Shown: in pieces, positions 6,785 through 9,797 of the stretch
Position numbering within the stretch: position 1 is the first letter of the stretch
Layout of the letters: each line of letters opens with the position of its first letter
NCBI GenBank assembly: GCA_014382465.1
Contig: JACNJP010000369.1
Location: 1-9,797, forward strand
DNA: 9,797 bases
DNA from: Planctomycetota bacterium
Lineage (GTDB): Bacteria > Planctomycetota > UBA1135
Direction of reading: 5' to 3'
Position numbers and translations under genes: made by a program
Notes under the pieces: generated by a model
Database searches by the model: none
What the model was told of the DNA's origin: nothing
The model's input: the letters and a program-made list of their open reading frames with translations, nothing else

Positions 6785-7163
6785 TCTCCGAGTCGGACGC
6801 GAGCAGGGCAAGCTCCAAGTCGAGCAGGACCTTCTGGGTCTCCACCATCTCCATGCGGTAGGCGGCGACGAAGGCCGGCCGCTCCGCCTCGGGCACCTGG
6901 GCCGCCATCTGCGGCGGCTCGACCTTGGCCAGCTGGGAGGCGGCCTGCATCTCCAGCACCACTTCCAGCGAAGCGTCGTTCTGCTGCGGGTCGCGGAGGC
7001 TGCGGCGGAGGCCCTTCATGCCGCTCTTGAGGACCTGCATCTGCAGCATCAGCGGCGTCTCGTCGGCGTCGTGGCCGGCGGGGTCCTGGTTCATCGCCGC
7101 CAGCAGCGGCAGGGCCAGCAGGGAGAGGGCGAGCAGCCCGGGCAGGTGGGGGCGGCGTTCCAT
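6714..7163 (-). CDS. cytochrome b562-like periplasmic protein
   Basis: A 149-residue exported protein predicted to fold as a four-helix bundle of the cytochrome b562 family. Residues 1-23 are a Sec signal (MERRPHLPGLLALSLLALPLLA). The mature part aligns with E. coli CybC by spacing. Met42 in MQVLKSGMKGL fits the haem ligand Met7, the Pro-Pro turn PPQM is at 83-86, and His143 in LKALEEEGHEHF fits ligand His102 (LKTTRNAYHQKY). Both axial ligands are therefore plausible, although several nearby Met residues (39, 42, 49) make the exact one uncertain. No CxxCH is present, so any haem would be non-covalent. It would carry electrons in the periplasm, or it may be a haem-free member. It starts 23 bases after the oxidoreductase stop with a GGAGAGG upstream, and its end overlaps the TPR gene start region. 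Confidence 0.7.
   Translation of the reverse strand: MERRPHLPGLLALSLLALPLLAAMNQDPAGHDADETPLMLQMQVLKSGMKGLRRSLRDPQQNDASLEVVLEMQAASQLAKVEPPQMAAQVPEAERPAFVAAYRMEMVETQKVLLDLELALLASDSENAQAIYQRLKALEEEGHEHFTVE
6739..6748 (-). promoter_or_regulatory. strong Shine-Dalgarno before a possible ATT start
   Basis: On the minus strand AGGAGGAGGG lies 8 bases upstream of ATT (6730-6728) in the TPR lipoprotein frame. It is the best ribosome-binding site in the window, although the same bases encode Glu-Glu-Glu-Gly of the cytochrome-like protein and may be fortuitous. Starting at ATT would give a compact lipoprotein signal with Cys18 and a 17-base overlap with the upstream gene. Confidence 0.4.
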
Positions 7164-7186
7164 TCCAGCGGAGGTCCTCTCCAGGA

Positions 7187-8518
7187 TCAGTAGGCGCGGG
7201 TCGAGCCGGGCATCGGGATCGGGTAGCGGCCCGCGGCGTCCGGCAGGGTGGGCGGGTCAGCCTTCCAGTCGAAGGCGGCCGGCAGCAGCGCCAGGTCGGA
7301 GTTGATGGCCTGGTCCCAGGTGAGGACCTGGCCCGAGTAGGTCGCCATGCGGCCGAAGATCGAGGTCATGGTGCTCTTGGCGCCGTTCTCGGCCTCGTTG
7401 TGCGGCGTGTCGTTGCGCACCGCGGCGAACAGCACGTCGTGCTCCACCTGGTAGGGGTCCACGCCCTCGCCGCGCCAGCGCCAGCTCCAGCCGCCCGGGC
7501 CCTCGATTCGGCCGCCGCCGATGTCGGCCCGGCCGGTGGCGCCGATGACGTGCTCGGAGACGTTGTTGGCGCAGCCGGGGATGTGGCGGCACTGCGACAG
7601 CAGCTTGGTGCCGTCGGCGTAGGCGAACTCGACCATGTGGTGGTCGAAGATCTCGCCGTGGTCGATGCCGGTGCGCACCTGCCGCCCGCCCATGCCCTGG
7701 GCCTCGACCGGATAGCCGCCCATCACCCAGTTGCACACGTCCAGGTTGTGGATGTGCTGCTCGACGATGTGGTCGCCGCAGAGCCAGTTGAAGTAGTACC
7801 AGTTGCGCATCTGGTACTCCATCTCGGTCTGGCCCTCCCGGCGCGGGTTGACCCACACGCCGGCGCCGTTCCAGTAGGCGCGGAACATCTTCATGGCGCC
7901 GATGGCGCCGTCCTGCAGCCGCTTGACGGTCTCCTGGTAGCGCGGGTCGTGGTGCCGCTGCAGGCCGACGCCGACCTTGAGGTTCCTGCGCTTGGACTCC
8001 TCGGCCGCCTTGAGCACCTTGCGGATGCCGGGGCCGTCGACCGCCACCGGCTTCTCCATGAAGACGTGCCGGCCCTTGCCGATGGCATACTCGAAGTGCT
8101 GCGGACGGAAGCCGGGCGGGGTCGCCAGGATCACCAGGTCGACGTCGCAGTCGATCGCCTTCTGGAAGGCGTCGAAGCCGCTGAAGCGGCGCTCGGCCGG
8201 CACCGCGACCTTGTCGCCGTGGCCGCTGCTCAGGTTCTGGAGCGTGCCCTCGAGCCGGTCCGAGAAGGCGTCGGCCATCGCCACCAGCTTGACCTTGCCC
8301 TCGGTGCTGAGCGCCTGGCTGGCGGCGCCGCCGCCGCGGCCGCCGCAGCCGACCAGGGCGACGCGGATCTCCTCGTCCCCCATGGGGTTGCGCGGCGGCG
8401 CGGCTTCGGTCGAGACCGCGGCGGCCAGGCGGTCGCCGAGCAGGGCGCCGCCGGCGAGCGCGGCCGAGGACTGCACGAGGAAGGAGCGGCGGGAGGGGTC
8501 GGTCGGGAGCTTGCTCAT
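7187..8518 (-). CDS. Tat-exported Gfo/Idh/MocA-family oxidoreductase
   Basis: A 443-residue NAD(P)-dependent oxidoreductase of the Gfo/Idh/MocA family, acting on sugars, inositols or related polyols. A twin-arginine signal is clear (SRRSFL at 9-14, then a hydrophobic Ala/Leu stretch to about 34). It implies folding with bound cofactor before export, as in glucose-fructose oxidoreductase and GH109 glycosidases. The Rossmann motif VALVGCGGRGGG is at 53-64, the EKP cofactor motif at 154-156 (HVFMEKPVAV), and the active-site segment GDHIVEQHIHNLD at 247-259, with His and Asp residues typical of the C-terminal domain. The start ATG at 8518 is chosen because it places the Tat motif at residue 10; the frame stays open further upstream only by chance. 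There are 23 bases to the upstream SUMF1 gene, so they are very likely co-transcribed. Whether it oxidises a free sugar or hydrolyses a glycoside by a redox mechanism cannot be told. Confidence 0.92.
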   Translation of the reverse strand: MSKLPTDPSRRSFLVQSSAALAGGALLGDRLAAAVSTEAAPPRNPMGDEEIRVALVGCGGRGGGAASQALSTEGKVKLVAMADAFSDRLEGTLQNLSSGHGDKVAVPAERRFSGFDAFQKAIDCDVDLVILATPPGFRPQHFEYAIGKGRHVFMEKPVAVDGPGIRKVLKAAEESKRRNLKVGVGLQRHHDPRYQETVKRLQDGAIGAMKMFRAYWNGAGVWVNPRREGQTEMEYQMRNWYYFNWLCGDHIVEQHIHNLDVCNWVMGGYPVEAQGMGGRQVRTGIDHGEIFDHHMVEFAYADGTKLLSQCRHIPGCANNVSEHVIGATGRADIGGGRIEGPGGWSWRWRGEGVDPYQVEHDVLFAAVRNDTPHNEAENGAKSTMTSIFGRMATYSGQVLTWDQAINSDLALLPAAFDWKADPPTLPDAAGRYPIPMPGSTRAY

Positions 8519-8541
8519 GGAATCAGGGAGGGTCGGTCGGT
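8491..8541 (-). repeat. imperfect 15/16-bp direct repeat flanking the oxidoreductase start codon
   Basis: On the minus strand CCGACCGACCCTCCC in the leader (within 8526-8541) recurs as CCGACCGACCCCTCCC in codons 5-9 (within 8491-8507), differing by one inserted C. The start codon lies between them. It may be a chance duplication or a site for RNA structure or RNA binding at initiation. Confidence 0.4.
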
Positions 8542-9639
8542 TCAACGGTGGCCGCGGCGCTGCTTGTCGAGGATCTCGGCGTAGACCTCGAGGTCGGCCG
8601 CCCAGTAGCGCTGCTTGTCCGCTTCGCTCGGCTCCACCAGCGGCCGCACCACCCGGAAGCCGATGAAGGAGGCGTCGGTCAGGTACCAGATGCTCTTCGG
8701 GAGCTGCGGGTCCTGCACCTTCCACGACTTGGTCGAGCCGCGGCGGGCCGCCGATCGCAGGCGGTCGGGGTCGTCGTCCCAGGAGCCGCCGCGCACGACG
8801 CGCTTGAACTCCTCTTCGGGCCAGGCGACCGGGTCGGCAGCGGAGGCCTCGGGGGTGCCGTAGAACTTGCGGTCGTGGCGGTCGAGGGTCCACTCGGCGA
8901 CGTTGCCGTGCATGTCGTAGAGGCCCCACGGGTTGGGCTTCTTCTTCATCACCAGCCGGTACTGGTCGTCGGCGTTGTCGAAGTGCCAGGCGTAGTCGTC
9001 GAGCTCGCCAGGGTCGTCGCCGAAGCTGTAGGCGGTGGTGGTGCCGGCGCGGCAGGCGTACTCCCACTCGGCCTCGGTCGGCAGGCGGTAGAAGCGGCCG
9101 GTCTTCAGGCTCAGCCACTGGGTGTACTTGCGGGCGCAGAACTGCGTCATGCACACCGCCGGGTAGCCGTCGGTGCCCATGCCGAAGTCCATCGGCACGT
9201 ACGGCGGCGTCGGCCGGCCGACGGCGTCGGCCCAGGCGTCCTGCGGCGCGGCTTCGCCGTCGCCCCTCTGCCGCAGCGCCTGGTCGAGCTTCATCGAGAA
9301 CACCAGGAACTCGTCCCAGGTGACCTCGTGCTCCTCGATCCAGAACGGGGAGATCTCGACCTCGTGCTGCGGACCTTCGTCCTTGCCGCGTTCCTTCTCC
9401 CCCGCGGGGCTGCCCATGAGGAACTTCCCGCCCGGCACCGGCACCATCCTGAAGCTGACGTCCGAGCCGGGAATGCGCTCGAGGTAGGGCTGCATCGAAG
9501 CGGCGGCGGCGGCCTCGGCGCCGGCGATCTCGAGCGCCGGCGGCGCGCCCTCCGGCATGTCCGGGTAGACCTTGGAGTCCTGCGCCGCGGCGGCGGCCGC
9601 GAGCGGGACCAGGAGGAGGGGGGTCAGCAGCCGTTTCAT
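8542..9639 (-). CDS. exported SUMF1/FGE-fold protein lacking the FGE cysteines
   Basis: A 365-residue protein of the formylglycine-generating enzyme (SUMF1) fold. Residues 1-19 are a Sec signal (MKRLLTPLLLVPLAAAAAA). The fold is marked by VPGGKFLMGSP (68-78), EGPQHEV (88-94), EVT (105-107), YRLPTEAEWEYA (184-195), PWGLYDMHGNVAEW (237-250), VVRGGSW (281-287) and GFRVVR (327-332). In true FGE the stretch after GGSW carries the two copper-binding catalytic cysteines; here those positions read Asp289 and Leu294 (DDDPDRL). It should therefore not be an oxygen-dependent sulfatase-activating enzyme, and no sulfatase is nearby. A binding or structural role in the periplasm is more likely. It is the first gene of the minus-strand operon. 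The leader lacks a Shine-Dalgarno (CCTCCCTCG directly precedes the ATG). Confidence 0.9.
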   Translation of the reverse strand: MKRLLTPLLLVPLAAAAAAQDSKVYPDMPEGAPPALEIAGAEAAAAASMQPYLERIPGSDVSFRMVPVPGGKFLMGSPAGEKERGKDEGPQHEVEISPFWIEEHEVTWDEFLVFSMKLDQALRQRGDGEAAPQDAWADAVGRPTPPYVPMDFGMGTDGYPAVCMTQFCARKYTQWLSLKTGRFYRLPTEAEWEYACRAGTTTAYSFGDDPGELDDYAWHFDNADDQYRLVMKKKPNPWGLYDMHGNVAEWTLDRHDRKFYGTPEASAADPVAWPEEEFKRVVRGGSWDDDPDRLRSAARRGSTKSWKVQDPQLPKSIWYLTDASFIGFRVVRPLVEPSEADKQRYWAADLEVYAEILDKQRRGHR

Positions 9640-9732
9640 CGAGGGAGGCGCGCCGGTCGCGCGGCCACAATCTACCCGGTCGGGACTGCGGGGATGGGAC
9701 TCCTTGGGACTAAGCTAGGGCGCCACCAAACC
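9640..9732. promoter_or_regulatory. divergent intergenic region with candidate promoters
   Basis: These 93 bases separate two divergent genes and must drive both. Towards the minus-strand operon, TAGATT (9674-9669) is a -10-like box about 30 bases before the ATG. Towards the plus-strand lipoprotein, TAAGCT (9711-9716) lies 16 bases before its ATG. Neither has a good -35. GGGAC occurs three times (9682, 9696 and 9706), the last two exactly 10 bases apart, which could be an activator or repressor site. Confidence 0.3.
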
Positions 9733-9797
9733 ATGAAGCCGTTCTCCGTTTTTTTGGCCGCGGCGCTCCCGCTGGCGGCCTGCGCGAACCCCGGACG
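9733..9797 (+). CDS. putative lipoprotein, N-terminus only (3' partial)
   Basis: Only 21 full codons are visible. They form a textbook lipoprotein signal: Lys2, a hydrophobic stretch FSVFLAAALPLAA and lipobox LAAC with Cys17, then ANPG. The mature protein lies beyond the window and its function cannot be told. It is divergent from the SUMF1 operon and may share its control region. There is no strong Shine-Dalgarno; AGGG at 9717-9720 is 12 bases upstream. Confidence 0.65.
   Translation, partial: MKPFSVFLAAALPLAACANPG

Noticed and set aside
7400..8584. A plus-strand open frame antisense to the Gfo/Idh/MocA gene
   Set aside because: Low-complexity Ala/Val/Leu/Asp/His pattern; the opposite strand encodes the convincing protein.
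8542..9639. Active formylglycine-generating enzyme for sulfatase maturation
   Set aside because: The two catalytic cysteine positions are Asp and Leu, and no sulfatase gene is in the window.
8519..9670. Fusion of the oxidoreductase with an upstream 5' extension in the same frame
   Set aside because: The upstream part is out-of-frame SUMF1 coding sequence; the Tat motif sits correctly after the ATG at 8518.

Overview
This is a very GC-rich bacterial window (roughly 70% GC or more) with dense protein-coding genes on both strands and no RNA genes, insertion sequences or CRISPR arrays that I can see. Several features fit Planctomycetota or Acidobacteriota, probably as a contig from an environmental assembly: a Tat-exported Gfo/Idh/MocA oxidoreductase next to a SUMF1-domain protein, a HEAT/TPR lipoprotein carrying a 'TGxDxGYDPN' motif, and a cytochrome b562-like protein. 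The phylum is an inference from gene content only.

Layout, plus strand. Positions 2-997 hold the C-terminal phosphotransacetylase-like domain of a malic enzyme, cut by the window edge; its first ~125 bases look corrupted towards G. A strong 14-bp GCGA-tetraloop hairpin (1042-1073) follows. Positions 1179-2520 hold a CrtI/retinol-saturase-like FAD oxidoreductase that is broken by an internal deletion and frameshift. Three compact genes come next: an exported ABHD14-like alpha/beta hydrolase (2560-3270), a COG2509-type FAD-dependent dehydrogenase (3298-5031), and a family-6 UDG-superfamily hypoxanthine-DNA glycosylase (5024-5632) that overlaps the dehydrogenase by 8 bases.

Layout, minus strand. 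Four genes read leftwards from about 9640 with tight spacing and look like one operon: SUMF1-domain protein (9639-8542), Tat-exported Gfo/Idh/MocA oxidoreductase (8518-7187), cytochrome b562-like protein (7163-6714) and HEAT/TPR lipoprotein (ending at 5702). All four carry export signals, so the operon appears to encode a cell-envelope or periplasmic module. One reading is a sugar or sugar-derivative redox enzyme, a small haem protein and two binding or scaffold proteins; no substrate can be read from the sequence. A divergent lipoprotein gene starts at 9733 and runs off the window.

The convergent junction between the two halves (about 5519-5733) holds three related copies of a ~31-base palindromic element with a UUCG-type tetraloop. 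One copy lies in the tail of the glycosylase gene and one contains the stop codon of the TPR gene. Together with the hairpins between them, this is the most unusual non-coding structure in the window.
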